NCBI RefSeq assembly: GCF_000708715.2
Contig: NZ_JENB01000011.1
Coordinates: 62,001-126,000 of the forward strand
Direction: 5' to 3'
DNA length: 64,000 bases
Source: Pseudomonas putida W15Oct28
GTDB taxonomy: Bacteria; Pseudomonadota; Gammaproteobacteria; Pseudomonadales; Pseudomonadaceae
Shown: piece by piece, positions 8,493-17,538 of the stretch
Position numbering within the stretch: position 1 is the stretch's first letter
How the letters are laid out: each line of letters starts with the position of its first letter
Program-made: the position numbers and the translations under genes
The notes under the pieces: generated by a model
Database searches by the model: none
Seen by the model: the letters and a program-made list of their open reading frames with translations, nothing else
Told to the model about the DNA's origin: nothing

Positions 8493-10418
8493 ATGACTGA
8501 AGACGCTGAGCGCTGGAAAGAAAAATACCTTAAAAGCATCGAGCAGCAAGAAAAGCTCGAACGCCGCTGGGACGCCCGTCTCGACCTGCTGCGTCGCGGC
8601 CTGGTGCGCAGCACCCTGGCTGCCGAAGGCAGTGACAAGGTGGTGGACGCGTGCATGAAGGAGATGCGCGAGGTTATCCGCAGCGACAACATGGACGCTG
8701 GCCTCGCCGGGTTGATTCCGCGCCTTGAAAAAGCGGTGCTGGACTCCGAACAGCGCCGGGAAACCCGCATGAACCAGGTCAGCGATGCGCTGACCGCGCT
8801 GGTTGGCCAGCTGCAAGGCCTGCCGCTGCCCAACGATATCTCGCGGCCGCTGAAAAAGCTGGCGAAAAAACTCGATGGTGGCGTTGCCCAGTCCCGCGAC
8901 CTGCCGCCGCTGCTGGGCGAGCTGAGCGGCTTGCAGGGCCTTGCATTGTCGGCCCTCGGCAAACCGGGGGACGAAGCCCGGCCCGGCTTTTTGCAACGCC
9001 TGTTCGGCAGCCGCGAGGATGAGCCACAAAGCGAGCCCGCGCCCGCGCCGGCAGCTGTGCCTGCTGCTGAGGCGCCCCCGGCTGCACAGCGCAGTATCGA
9101 AGCCCCCCAGCCAGACGATGTGGATGCGCTGCAACCGCTTTCAGCCTCTACCGCCGAAACGACGGTAGCGCCCGAACCTGAGCTGGAGGTGTCTGGGCCG
9201 GCGTTGATCGAAACAATTGAAACCCCGGCCGCTCAGCCACTGCCACAGGAAGAAGCGCCCGAGCCGGAAGCGGCCGTCAGCGAACCCTTGGCAGCAGTAC
9301 AGCCCGCACAAACGCTTGAAGAAACCTTCGGCGAAGACGGCCCCTATGCCCTGCCCTACGCGGTAGAGCCGCCCTACAGCCAGGTTGCTGCGCACATCGA
9401 GAAGACCCTGCTCGGCCTGCTCGATGACCTGAGCCTGCCCGAGCGGCACAAGGCCCAGGCGCTGGAAATGCGCGAGCGCGTTGCCCGTGGCCTGAACTGG
9501 TATGAGCTGATCCCGGTGCTGGATGACCTCGCCGTGCTCATGCTGGCGATCACCGACAGTGGCCAGCACGAGTTCGAAACCTACCTGCAGCAACTCAATG
9601 AGCGCCTCGAAGGTTTCCAGAGCCACCTGCACGAGGCGAGCGCCGGCCATGCCGACAACAGCTCCGCTGCTCGCGAACTGGATACCCAGTTGCGCGAGCA
9701 TGTCGATGGGTTGCAAAACAGTGTGCAGGGCGCCGCCGACGTCGACAGCCTCAAGCACATCCTGGACAACCGCCTGGAAGGCCTGCTGATCACCATGGAC
9801 GAGCACAAGCACGAGCGGGATCGCCGCGAGCAAGAGCTGGCGGGGCGCCTGCAAGGCCTGTCCGAACGGGTGGCGAACATGGAGCACGAGGCGCTCGGTT
9901 ATCGCGAGCACCTGGAAGAGCAGCGGCAGAAAGCCCTGCTCGACCCCCTCACCGGCCTGCCCAACCGTGCGGCCTGGAGCGAGCGGGTCGAGCGCGAAAT
10001 AATCGAATGGCAAGAAAACGGCGGCCATCTGGCCATGGCGATCCTCGACCTGGACCACTTCAAGCGCATCAACGACAGTTATGGGCATCTGGCCGGGGAC
10101 AAGGTACTGAAGATTGTCGCCGACCAGTTGCGCAAGCGCCTGCGCGGCCGTGACTTCATCGCCCGTTTCGGCGGCGAGGAGTTCGTCCTGCTGCTGCCGC
10201 AGACGTCGCCGGCAGCCGCTGCCCAGGTGGCGGAAGCAATGCGGGCCACGGTGGAAGCCTGCCCGTTCCACTTCAAGGGTGAGCGGGTGGTGATCACCAC
10301 CTCCATCGGCCTGGGTGCGTTCCGCTCCGGCGAGCGCGGCGACCAGGTGCTCAAGCGCGCCGATGCGGCGCTGTACCGGGCCAAGGAGCTGGGGCGCAAC
10401 CGCGTCGAGCAGAACTAG
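8493..10418 (+). CDS. Diguanylate cyclase, DgcH-like
   Basis: This 641-residue protein is predicted to make c-di-GMP. The N-terminus (about 1-150) is helical and charged, followed by a low-complexity Pro/Ala/Glu linker (about 180-280), a second helical and coiled-coil region (about 310-480) and a C-terminal GGDEF domain. The active-site motif is GGEEF at 560-564. An RxxD product-inhibition site (RGRD) lies five residues before it, so feedback control is expected. There is no transmembrane segment. The position after dsbA matches P. aeruginosa PA5487 (DgcH). ATG 8493 is preferred over an upstream TTG at 8466, although neither has a strong ribosome-binding site. Confidence 0.88.
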   Translation: MTEDAERWKEKYLKSIEQQEKLERRWDARLDLLRRGLVRSTLAAEGSDKVVDACMKEMREVIRSDNMDAGLAGLIPRLEKAVLDSEQRRETRMNQVSDALTALVGQLQGLPLPNDISRPLKKLAKKLDGGVAQSRDLPPLLGELSGLQGLALSALGKPGDEARPGFLQRLFGSREDEPQSEPAPAPAAVPAAEAPPAAQRSIEAPQPDDVDALQPLSASTAETTVAPEPELEVSGPALIETIETPAAQPLPQEEAPEPEAAVSEPLAAVQPAQTLEETFGEDGPYALPYAVEPPYSQVAAHIEKTLLGLLDDLSLPERHKAQALEMRERVARGLNWYELIPVLDDLAVLMLAITDSGQHEFETYLQQLNERLEGFQSHLHEASAGHADNSSAARELDTQLREHVDGLQNSVQGAADVDSLKHILDNRLEGLLITMDEHKHERDRREQELAGRLQGLSERVANMEHEALGYREHLEEQRQKALLDPLTGLPNRAAWSERVEREIIEWQENGGHLAMAILDLDHFKRINDSYGHLAGDKVLKIVADQLRKRLRGRDFIARFGGEEFVLLLPQTSPAAAAQVAEAMRATVEACPFHFKGERVVITTSIGLGAFRSGERGDQVLKRADAALYRAKELGRNRVEQN

Positions 10419-10497
10419 CCTGCAAACACAGACCCACGGTAAGCGCGGCGATGGGGAGCACGTTATACTGTAGCGCTCATTCGCTGAGGCCACTGAC

Positions 10498-11286
10498 GTG
10501 CTTTCCACGCTGAAAAAAACGCTGATTACCTTTTTGCTGTTATCTGTCGCCGGTTGCTCGACGGGCCTGCGCATCGACCGCAGCCACCCCTCGGCCAACC
10601 AGGACAACCGTATCCAGTTCGTTGTCCTGCATTACACCAATGCTTCGCTGGAGCGCTCCCTGGCGCTGCTCACCCATGGTGAGGTCAGCAGCCATTACCT
10701 GATCGGCGACGGCCCGGCGACGGTGTATCAACTGGTGGATGAAAACCGCCGTGCCTGGCATGCCGGTGACAGCCAGTGGCAGGGGCGCACCTGGCTGAAC
10801 TCCTCGTCCATTGGCATCGAGATCGTCAACCCGGGGTTCACCGACACACCGAATGGCCGGGTCTGGCACCCTTACAGCGAAGCGCAGGTCCAGTCGCTGA
10901 TTGCGTTGCTCAAGGACATCGTCAAACGCAACAACATCGAACCGCGGCACATCATTGGCCACAGTGATATCGCCCCGTCCCGCAAGCTGGACCCGGGGCC
11001 GCTGTTCCCGTGGAAGCGCCTTGCCGATGCCGGGCTGGGTATCTGGCCCGATGCCAATGCCGTGGCGCGGCAGCAAGCCTACTTCAGCGTCAACCCGCCG
11101 AGCATTGGCTGGTACCAGCAGGAACTGGCGCGGTTTGGCTATCAAATCGAGCAGACCGGGGTGCTGGATGTTGCCACCCGCCATGTAATCACTGCATTCC
11201 AGATGCGCTTCCGCCCGCAGCGCTTCGACGGCATGCCGGATGCGCAGACGGCGGCGATGCTGCAGGTGCTCAACCGCATGCGCTGA
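10498..11286 (+). CDS. ampDh2: N-acetylmuramoyl-L-alanine amidase lipoprotein AmpDh2
   Basis: This 262-residue outer-membrane lipoprotein cleaves the amide between MurNAc and L-Ala in peptidoglycan. It has a lipoprotein signal with lipobox SVAGC (Cys20), an amidase_2 domain with predicted zinc ligands H45 (LHYTN), H155 and D165 (HIIGHSDIAPSRKLDPG), and a C-terminal peptidoglycan-binding domain (about 195-262). It starts with GTG after a GAGG ribosome-binding site; a TATACT -10 box lies at 10464. Position and architecture match AmpDh2 of P. aeruginosa, one of the AmpD homologues involved in wall recycling and AmpC control. Confidence 0.9.
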   Translation: MLSTLKKTLITFLLLSVAGCSTGLRIDRSHPSANQDNRIQFVVLHYTNASLERSLALLTHGEVSSHYLIGDGPATVYQLVDENRRAWHAGDSQWQGRTWLNSSSIGIEIVNPGFTDTPNGRVWHPYSEAQVQSLIALLKDIVKRNNIEPRHIIGHSDIAPSRKLDPGPLFPWKRLADAGLGIWPDANAVARQQAYFSVNPPSIGWYQQELARFGYQIEQTGVLDVATRHVITAFQMRFRPQRFDGMPDAQTAAMLQVLNRMR

Positions 11287-11289
11287 GCC

Positions 11290-11395
11290 CTGTGGGGGCG
11301 GCCTTGTGTGGCGATAGCCCGGCGACCCAGGCCAAAAGCTGAGATCCCGGGGCTGCTTTGCAGCCCTTTCGCGACACAAGGCCGCTCCTACAAGG
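11290..11395. repeat. Inverted repeat, class B
   Basis: GGGGCGGCCTTGTGTGGCGA and its partner CGCGACACAAGGCCGCTCCT form the arms. The element follows the AmpDh2 stop directly. The left arm has diverged slightly from the 4892 copy. Confidence 0.8.
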
Positions 11396-11473
11396 GTCTG
11401 CGTAAACTTCGGATAAACGCCAAACGGTGAGGGTGATTCTCGATTCAGTTGCTATACCTTAGTTATCAACTGG

Positions 11474-13087
11474 ATGCCTTTGATGTCAGCCATCATCACC
11501 TTGCTGCGCCAAATTTTTTACCGTCCCTGGATGCTGGCCACGTTGGCAGCGCTGGCCAGCGCGGCCCTGTTGCTCTCTGCCAGCATCGGTATTGCCCTGC
11601 AACAGATGAAGCAAAGCGAGAGCGAACAGATGAACGCCCAGGGCGAGCGTTTTCTCGACCGCCTCGAGCAAGTGTTTGGCCAGTTGCGGGAAGGGGTAGA
11701 CCTGTTGCAGGCACAGCCCTTGCGTGGCTGCAGCCCAGCAATGCTGGCGGCCTTGCAGCAGGTTGGCCTGAGTTCGCGGTTCATTTATGAAGCGGCTTAT
11801 GTGGATGGTGATGTCGCGTGCTCCAACCGTGGCGACGAGCGGGCATTCGAACCTTTGCGGCCACCCGACATTCAGGGGCCCACCTACAGCTACTGGTTGA
11901 ACACCACGACCGAACCGAACGAGAACCTGGCTGCGCTCATGCTAGGCCGGGGCCAGTTCGTGGTCTCAACCTCGCGCGGGCACCTGACCGATGTGGTCGA
12001 TCTGCCTCCGGGTGGCAGCCTGGTGGTGGTGCTGGATAACGGTGCCCGGGCCATCCCCGTGCTGGGCCCGCCACAGGTGTGGCCGCCGCCCTCGGCCTGG
12101 TCGACCAGCCACAAGTCGCTACTTGAACTCAGCGACCGCCTGATCTACCGCATGCCGACCAAGTCGCCGGATTACCAACTGGTGCTGATTGCCCCGCGGG
12201 CCAGCCTGCCATTGAGGATGAACGGCATGCTCTGGCTGCTGTTCCCCGGCAGTGTGTTGGCGGCTTGCTGCATTGGTTGGCTGGTGCTGCAATTGATCCT
12301 GCAACGGCGGTCGATGAGCTCGGAGTTGCAGCATGCCTTGCGTCGCGGGGAACTGCAGGTGCTCTACCAGCCGATTTTCGAACTCGACAGCCGTCGCTGC
12401 GTGGGTGCCGAAGCGCTGGTGCGCTGGCGGCGCCCGGACGGCACCCTGACCAGCCCGGACTTGTTCATCCCGTTGGCGGAAAACACCGGGCAGATTCGCC
12501 AGATCACCGACTTTGTCCTGCAGCGTGTGCTCGAACAGCTGGGGCAGTTGCTGCGCTCGCACCCCAAACTGTACATATCGGTGAACCTGGCCGCCTGCGA
12601 TGTAATGGTGCCGCGTATCGGCCGGGTGGCGGCGCGCCTGCTGGCCTTGCATCGGGTGGCGCCCAGCCAGATTGCCTTCGAGGTGACCGAGCGTGGCCTG
12701 GTGGATGTGGTGGTGGCCCGTGACAACCTGCAAGCGTTGCGCGCTTCAGGGCATCAGGTGCTCATCGACGACTTTGGTACAGGCTATTGCAGCCTGGCCT
12801 ACCTGCAGACCCTGCCGGTGGACTGCCTGAAGATCGACAAGGCGTTCATCGACGCGCTGGGCCACGATGCTGCCAGCAGTGGCGTTGCCCCGCATATCAT
12901 CCGCATGGCCCATGACCTTCACCTGCGGGTGATTGCTGAAGGTATCGAGTGTGAAGACCAGGCGGTGCTGCTGAACAGTGAAGGGGTCAATTACGGCCAG
13001 GGCTGGCTGTTTGCCCGGCCGCTGAACGCCAGGCAGTTCGCCGAGCTGGTGACTCGCGGGCAGCTGCCGCGGCGGGTTGAACACTGA
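11474..13087 (+). CDS. CSS-motif EAL-domain c-di-GMP phosphodiesterase
   Basis: This 537-residue inner-membrane protein has a transmembrane helix at about 17-38, then a periplasmic CSS-type sensor domain with paired cysteines (GCSPAM and ACSNRG), a second helix at about 250-275 and a C-terminal cytoplasmic EAL domain. Catalytic motifs are present: EALVRW near 312, NLAACD, EVTERG, IDDFGTGY, KIDKAF and EGIE, so hydrolysis of c-di-GMP is expected. CSS-EAL enzymes are known to respond to the DsbA/DsbB redox state of their periplasmic cysteines, and dsbA lies 4.5 kb upstream. The ATG at 11474 or 11483 may be the start; neither has a clear ribosome-binding site. Confidence 0.87.
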   Translation: MPLMSAIITLLRQIFYRPWMLATLAALASAALLLSASIGIALQQMKQSESEQMNAQGERFLDRLEQVFGQLREGVDLLQAQPLRGCSPAMLAALQQVGLSSRFIYEAAYVDGDVACSNRGDERAFEPLRPPDIQGPTYSYWLNTTTEPNENLAALMLGRGQFVVSTSRGHLTDVVDLPPGGSLVVVLDNGARAIPVLGPPQVWPPPSAWSTSHKSLLELSDRLIYRMPTKSPDYQLVLIAPRASLPLRMNGMLWLLFPGSVLAACCIGWLVLQLILQRRSMSSELQHALRRGELQVLYQPIFELDSRRCVGAEALVRWRRPDGTLTSPDLFIPLAENTGQIRQITDFVLQRVLEQLGQLLRSHPKLYISVNLAACDVMVPRIGRVAARLLALHRVAPSQIAFEVTERGLVDVVVARDNLQALRASGHQVLIDDFGTGYCSLAYLQTLPVDCLKIDKAFIDALGHDAASSGVAPHIIRMAHDLHLRVIAEGIECEDQAVLLNSEGVNYGQGWLFARPLNARQFAELVTRGQLPRRVEH

Positions 13088-13092
13088 GAAAT

Positions 13093-13202
13093 CCTGTGCC
13101 GGCCTCTTCGCGGGCAAGCCCGCTCCCACAGGTATTGCACAAAGCCCAATGCTTGTGGGGGCCTGTGGGAGCGGGCTTGCCCGCGAAGAGGCCGGTACAG
13201 GC
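13093..13202. repeat. REP inverted pair
   Basis: Two 34-base REPs (CCGGCCTCTTCGCGGGC..) face each other, separated by about 30 bases, between the convergent EAL and kinB genes. Confidence 0.9.
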
Positions 13203-13207
13203 GATAC

Positions 13208-14989
13208 TCAAACCGGCAAAGCCATGTAGAACTGGGTGCCCTGCCCCGGGCGGGAAAACACGCCCATGCGCCCGCCATGCAGCTGTACGATCTCCTTGCA
13301 CAACGCCAGCCCCAGCCCTGCGCCACCTTTCTTGCGGCCTACCTGCACGAAGGGCTCGAAGATGCGCCCCTGCTGCCCGTAGGCAATGCCCTCACCATTG
13401 TCCTCGACACTGATGATCACCCGCTCCGCATGCCGTCGTGCATGCAAACGGATACGCCCGCCGTTGGCGGTATGGCGGATGGCGTTGTGCAGCAGGTTGT
13501 CCAGTACCCGGTCCAGCTGGGCGGCATCAGCCCGCAGGCGCGGCAGCGGCGGCTCCAGTTCCTTGGTCAACTCGATCTGCTTGTGTGCCGCCTGCTCGGC
13601 AAAACGCAGTTGCGCCCGCTCCAGCAGTTCGTCGAGGGCGCAGGGGGCCAGGTCGAGTTTCTGCAGCCCGCTCTGGTAACGAGAGAAATTGAGCAGGTCG
13701 TTGATCAGCTGCGTCAGGCGCTGCATTTCTTCGCCGATGGTTTCCAGCAGGTCGTTCTCGCGCGCCTCGGCAGGGAACTTGACCCGCTCGCGCAACAGGC
13801 CGAAGGCCATGTGCATGCCGGTGACCGGGGTGCGCAGCTCATGGGAGGCGCGCAGCACGAACTCGCTGCGCACGCGTTCGAAGGCCCGCTGCTCGGTCAC
13901 ATCGTGCAGCACCATCACCGCGCCAAGGATCGGCCCCTGCGGGTGGCTGACCGGGGTCAGGCTGTAGGTGAGCAGGCGCGCTTCTTCATCGACCTCCATG
14001 TTCAAGTCGTCCGGCGGCCGGTCCAGGCTGCCGCCGCGCAGCACCTGGCGCAGCTGCTGCTCCAGCTCCGGGCGCTGCAGGGCCTCGGCCAGGCTGCTGC
14101 CCACGCGGCTGTCGTTCCAGCCCAGTTGGCGTTGCGCCACCGGGTTGAGGTGCTCCAGGCGGCCCTGGCGGTCGATGATCAGCAGGCCATCGTCGATGCT
14201 GTCGAGCACGGCCTGCAGGCGTTGCTGGCCGGCCAGCAGCTCGTCGACGTTGGTGGCCTGGTGCTTGCGCAAGGCATCGGCCATGAGGCCGAAGCGGCGG
14301 GTCAGCTGGTTCAGCTCGGTGGCCTGGGTGACTGGCAGGGTGACGTCGAAATTACCTTTGCCCAACTGGTCGGCCGCGATGGCCAAGGCTTCGATCGGTT
14401 GGCCGAAGCGTCGGGCGATGTTGTGCGCGGTGACGAAGCCCAGCACCAGCACGACCAGGCCCATCAGGCCAAGGACACCGCTGACCAGCAGGGCGCGGTC
14501 CCGGGTGTGTTCCTCGCTGCGGGTGATGAGCTCCAGGGCCTGCTTGTGGGCGTCGATCAGGTCGGTACGCACCTGGTTGAAGGCCGCCCCCAGCGGTTGG
14601 TCGATACCCATGCTGCGGGCGGGCGCGGGGCTGTCGCGGTACGCCAGGAGGAAGGCCTGGTAGTTACTGCTGGCCTTGCTGAACCCGGTGCGCTCACCGC
14701 CTTGCTCCAGGCCTTGGTTGAGCAGGGTCTGGAAGTTCTCCTGCAGCACCCGCAGGCTCTCCGGGGCCGTGCCTTCGTCAAGGATCAGGGTCAGTTGTTC
14801 GCCAAGGTTCTGCCGTAACTTCAGGCCCACTTCCAGGGCATGGGTAGTCTCACGTACCAGTTGCTGTTGCACCGTGGCCATCTGCAGCACGCTGAACAGG
14901 CCCAGCATAAGCCCGAGCAAGGCCACCGTGACAAGCGCCGAGATGCTGAGGAAAAGCCGCGTGCGCAGCTTCATGGGTGGCCACTTCAT
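13208..14989 (-). CDS. kinB: Sensor histidine kinase KinB
   Basis: This 593-residue inner-membrane kinase is the partner of AlgB. The order is: transmembrane helix at about 12-35, a periplasmic helical sensor, a second helix at about 165-190, a HAMP linker, a PAS domain (LDSIDDGLLIIDRQGRLEHLNP), the HisKA box with phosphorylated H383 (SHELRTP), and an ATPase domain with N box NLLHNAIRHT, G1 VEDNGEGI and G2 GGAGLGLALC. The ATG overlaps the algB stop by four bases, so the two are translationally coupled. In P. aeruginosa KinB controls AlgB phosphorylation and restrains alginate production. Confidence 0.93.
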   Translation of the reverse strand: MKWPPMKLRTRLFLSISALVTVALLGLMLGLFSVLQMATVQQQLVRETTHALEVGLKLRQNLGEQLTLILDEGTAPESLRVLQENFQTLLNQGLEQGGERTGFSKASSNYQAFLLAYRDSPAPARSMGIDQPLGAAFNQVRTDLIDAHKQALELITRSEEHTRDRALLVSGVLGLMGLVVLVLGFVTAHNIARRFGQPIEALAIAADQLGKGNFDVTLPVTQATELNQLTRRFGLMADALRKHQATNVDELLAGQQRLQAVLDSIDDGLLIIDRQGRLEHLNPVAQRQLGWNDSRVGSSLAEALQRPELEQQLRQVLRGGSLDRPPDDLNMEVDEEARLLTYSLTPVSHPQGPILGAVMVLHDVTEQRAFERVRSEFVLRASHELRTPVTGMHMAFGLLRERVKFPAEARENDLLETIGEEMQRLTQLINDLLNFSRYQSGLQKLDLAPCALDELLERAQLRFAEQAAHKQIELTKELEPPLPRLRADAAQLDRVLDNLLHNAIRHTANGGRIRLHARRHAERVIISVEDNGEGIAYGQQGRIFEPFVQVGRKKGGAGLGLALCKEIVQLHGGRMGVFSRPGQGTQFYMALPV

Positions 14990-16332
14990 AGGTTGTACTG
15001 CTTGCGCTTGCGGTACAGGGTGGAAGCGTCGATACCCAAGGTCTTCGCGGCCTGGTCGAGGGTGTCGCTGGCCGCCAGCACGGCGCCGATGTGGGCACGC
15101 TCCAGCTCATCCAGGCTTAGCGCTGCACCCACGCGCGGGGCATTGCCGGCAGGCTGCTCGCCCATGCCCAGGTGGCTGATTTCCACCCGTTCCTGCGGGC
15201 AGATGATGCTGGCCCGCTCTACCACGTTACGCAGTTCGCGAATGTTGCCGGGCCAGCGGTAGTTGAGCAGGGCCGAGCGTGCTTCGTCGCTGAAGCCCCG
15301 GGCGGGGCGGGAGTATTCCTTGACGAAGCGGGCGAGGAAGCGGTCGGCCAGGGTCAGGATGTCCTCGCTTCGCTCGCGCAGGGGCGGCAAGTGCAAGGTA
15401 ATGACATTGAGGCGGTACAGCAGGTCTTCGCGGAAGCGGCTTTCGCGCACCATTTCTTCGAGGTTGAGGTTGGTGGCGGCCAGAATGCGTACATCGGCGC
15501 GCCGGGTAACGGGGTCGCCGACGCGCTCGTATTCCTTGTCCTGAATGAATCGCAGCAACTTTGGTTGCAAAGTCAGGGGAAAATCGCCGATCTCGTCGAG
15601 AAAAAGCGTGCCCCCGTCGGCTTGGCTGACCCGCCCCAGGGTACTTTCGCTGGCGCCTGTGAAGGCGCCGCGGGTGTGGCCGAACAGCTCGCTTTCCATC
15701 AGCTCGGCGTTCAGCGACGGGCAGTTGATGGTCACGCAGGCTTTGCGTGCACGCTTGCTCCAGCCATGGATGGCCCGGGCCAGCTCGCCTTTACCGGTAC
15801 CGGACTCGCCCAGGATGAGGATGTTGGCGTCGGTGGTGGCGACCTGTCGGGCGGTTTCCAGCACTGCCATCATGGCCGGGCTGTGCGAGTCGAGGCCGTC
15901 CTTGGGCTTGCGCACTTCACCTTCCAGTGCCTCCAGCCGCGCGGAAAGCTGGCGCACTTCCAGCTGCTTGGCGGTGGCCAGGCGCAGCTGGTCGGGGCTG
16001 CAGGGCTTGACCAGGTAGTCGGCGGCGCCGGCCTGGATGGCGTCCACCGCCGTGTCGATCGCCGAGTGCGCGGTGACAATCACCACGCGCATCCAGGGTG
16101 CCTGGATGCGCATCTGCGCCAGTACGTCGAGGCCGTTGTCCTCGCCCAGGCGTAAATCGAGAAAGCACAGGTCGAACACCTGGCGCTGCAACAGCGCTTC
16201 TGCCTGGGCAGCGCTGTTGGCCGTGGCCACGCTATAGCCTTCGTCTTCCAGGCAGTAGCGGAAGGTGCGCAGGATCGCGGACTCGTCATCCACCAGCAGA
16301 ATGCGGCCTTGGTTGTCCTGGGCTGATTCCAT
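14986..16332 (-). CDS. algB: Two-component sigma-54 activator AlgB
   Basis: This 448-residue NtrC-family regulator has a receiver domain with phospho-acceptor D59, an AAA+ domain with Walker A GESGTGKG (175-182), the sigma-54 contact loop GAFTGA (222-227) and LFLDEIGD (Walker B), and a Fis-type helix-turn-helix at the C-terminus (DTLDQAAKTLGIDASTLYRKRK). The ribosome-binding site AAGGAG lies just before the ATG. Because the GAFTGA loop is intact, AlgB should drive sigma-54 promoters. Two such promoters lie immediately beyond its start on the other strand. Confidence 0.94.
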   Translation of the reverse strand: MESAQDNQGRILLVDDESAILRTFRYCLEDEGYSVATANSAAQAEALLQRQVFDLCFLDLRLGEDNGLDVLAQMRIQAPWMRVVIVTAHSAIDTAVDAIQAGAADYLVKPCSPDQLRLATAKQLEVRQLSARLEALEGEVRKPKDGLDSHSPAMMAVLETARQVATTDANILILGESGTGKGELARAIHGWSKRARKACVTINCPSLNAELMESELFGHTRGAFTGASESTLGRVSQADGGTLFLDEIGDFPLTLQPKLLRFIQDKEYERVGDPVTRRADVRILAATNLNLEEMVRESRFREDLLYRLNVITLHLPPLRERSEDILTLADRFLARFVKEYSRPARGFSDEARSALLNYRWPGNIRELRNVVERASIICPQERVEISHLGMGEQPAGNAPRVGAALSLDELERAHIGAVLAASDTLDQAAKTLGIDASTLYRKRKQYNL

Positions 16333-16403
16333 TTCCTGCGCTCCTTAAGGATAGATCTTCATATAGTGTGGGAAAAATCGGGCAAGTTGCATGGTCAATT
16401 CTG

Positions 16404-16418
16404 AAGGATTCTGTCCTT
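16404..16418 (+). promoter_or_regulatory. Candidate upstream activator dyad
   Basis: AAGGA-ttctg-TCCTT is a perfect inverted repeat about 75 bases upstream of the -24 element of the sigma-54 promoter, a usual position for an activator site. It could be bound by AlgB. The assignment rests only on position and symmetry. Confidence 0.35.
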
Positions 16419-16489
16419 TGCATGCTAGCCAATGGCCAAACGATGCCTGCAGACCGCGATATTCCAATGATTTGCTTAGAGGCATGCGG

Positions 16490-16504
16490 TGGCACATTGG
16501 TTGC
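16490..16504 (+). promoter_or_regulatory. Sigma-54 promoter upstream of the BON gene
   Basis: TGGCAC-ATTGG-TTGC matches the -24/-12 consensus TGGCAC-N5-TTGC exactly, with GG and GC ten bases apart. The predicted start is near 16516, 27 bases before the BON gene ATG. The gene is divergent from algB. Confidence 0.75.
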
Positions 16505-16542
16505 GACGATTTTCACCTTTTGCCCAAAAAGGATGCACTGCC

Positions 16543-17364
16543 ATGCCCTTTTCCCTGCGTACAGCCGTGTTGGCAGCCACATTGTTGCCAGTATTCACCC
16601 CGGCAATTGCCGACCCTGTGCAGGACGCCCGCCTCGAAGGCGCCCTGCAAACCGCCCTGTCACTGAACCGCATGCTCGACCCGTTCCGCATCAACGTTGA
16701 AGTGGACGGCAAGCAGGCGCGGCTTTCCGGCGAGGTGGAGAACGAGGTTGAACGGCAGCTGGCCGAAGATGTGGCCCGGGCCACCCGGGGCATCGAACAG
16801 GTGGAGAACCAGCTGCAGGTCAATGCCCAACTGGTGGAGCGGCCGCTGGAGCTGCGTGCCTACGCCCAGCGCCTGGAGGACGCCACCCTGGCGGCGGTGA
16901 TCCGTGCCCGGCTGTTGTGGAGCCGCACCACCGAAAAGGCGCCTATAGAAGTGCAAAGCAGTGAGGGCGTGGTGACGTTGCGGGGCAAGGTCGACAGTGC
17001 CGAAGCCAAGGAGCTGGCCGGCGTGGTGGCGCGTACCACCGACGGTGTGCACCTGGTCAACAACCTGGTCAGCCTTGACTCCGCCGCCATGGCCAAGGCC
17101 CGCGAAACCCCGGTAGGGGCGCCAGCCGGTCCGCAGCCAAGCGACAGCTGGATCATCGACAAGATCCAGAACAGTTACCGCTTCAGTCGCAACCTCGATG
17201 GCCTGAACCTGAAAGTGGCCAGCGAAGCGGGCATGGTGCGGCTGTCGGGCGAGGTGGTCAGCGCTGAGCAGAAAACCATCGCCGTGGAGATCGCCCGGCA
17301 GATCATCGGCGTGCGCGGGGTGGATGCCGACCTGCTCAAGGTCGCGACCAAGGTTGAAGGCTGA
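16543..17364 (+). CDS. Triple BON-domain periplasmic protein
   Basis: This 273-residue exported protein has a signal peptide (MPFSLRTAVLAATLLPVFTPAIA) followed by three BON domains at roughly 30-95, 105-170 and 200-270. Each ends in a GxV(x)xLxGxV-type strand and a helix (for example QARLSGEV, GVVTLRGKV, GMVRLSGEV). BON proteins such as OsmY bind envelope phospholipids and protect against osmotic shock. The ATG at 16543 is chosen because AAGGA precedes it and the signal peptide begins there; the frame stays open to 16489, which overlaps the sigma-54 promoter. Control by AlgB/RpoN is inferred from that promoter. Confidence 0.85.
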   Translation: MPFSLRTAVLAATLLPVFTPAIADPVQDARLEGALQTALSLNRMLDPFRINVEVDGKQARLSGEVENEVERQLAEDVARATRGIEQVENQLQVNAQLVERPLELRAYAQRLEDATLAAVIRARLLWSRTTEKAPIEVQSSEGVVTLRGKVDSAEAKELAGVVARTTDGVHLVNNLVSLDSAAMAKARETPVGAPAGPQPSDSWIIDKIQNSYRFSRNLDGLNLKVASEAGMVRLSGEVVSAEQKTIAVEIARQIIGVRGVDADLLKVATKVEG

Positions 17365-17381
17365 TCGTGCAATTCGCACGA
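17365..17381. other. Dyad after the BON stop codon
   Basis: TCGTGC-aattc-GCACGA is a perfect 6-bp inverted repeat starting at the BON stop codon, about 95 bases upstream of the next -24 element. It may be an activator site for the next promoter or a weak terminator. Confidence 0.35.
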
Positions 17382-17435
17382 CCGCAGAGGCGGCATCGTG
17401 CAGGATACGTCCCCGGCAATTGCATCAGTGATCTA

Positions 17436-17448
17436 TAAGTTATTGATT
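17436..17448 (-). promoter_or_regulatory. IHF-type site
   Basis: TAAGTTATTGATT matches YAANNNNTTGATW, the reverse of the IHF consensus, in an A/T-rich tract. It sits about 60 bases upstream of the predicted sigma-54 start, where IHF bends DNA between activator and promoter. Confidence 0.55.
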
Positions 17449-17476
17449 TATAAGGATTTTATAAAAATAAAAAGAC

Positions 17477-17491
17477 TGGCATGCAGGCTGC
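17477..17491 (+). promoter_or_regulatory. Second sigma-54 promoter
   Basis: TGGCAT-GCAGG-CTGC has the invariant GG and GC ten bases apart and is followed by AA. It lies about 60 bases before the first ATG of the small-protein cluster, with an IHF-type site upstream. Confidence 0.6.
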
Positions 17492-17538
17492 AATCACATG
17501 TTCAGGTTTGAACAAAAATTACAGCAGGAGGAGCCGGC

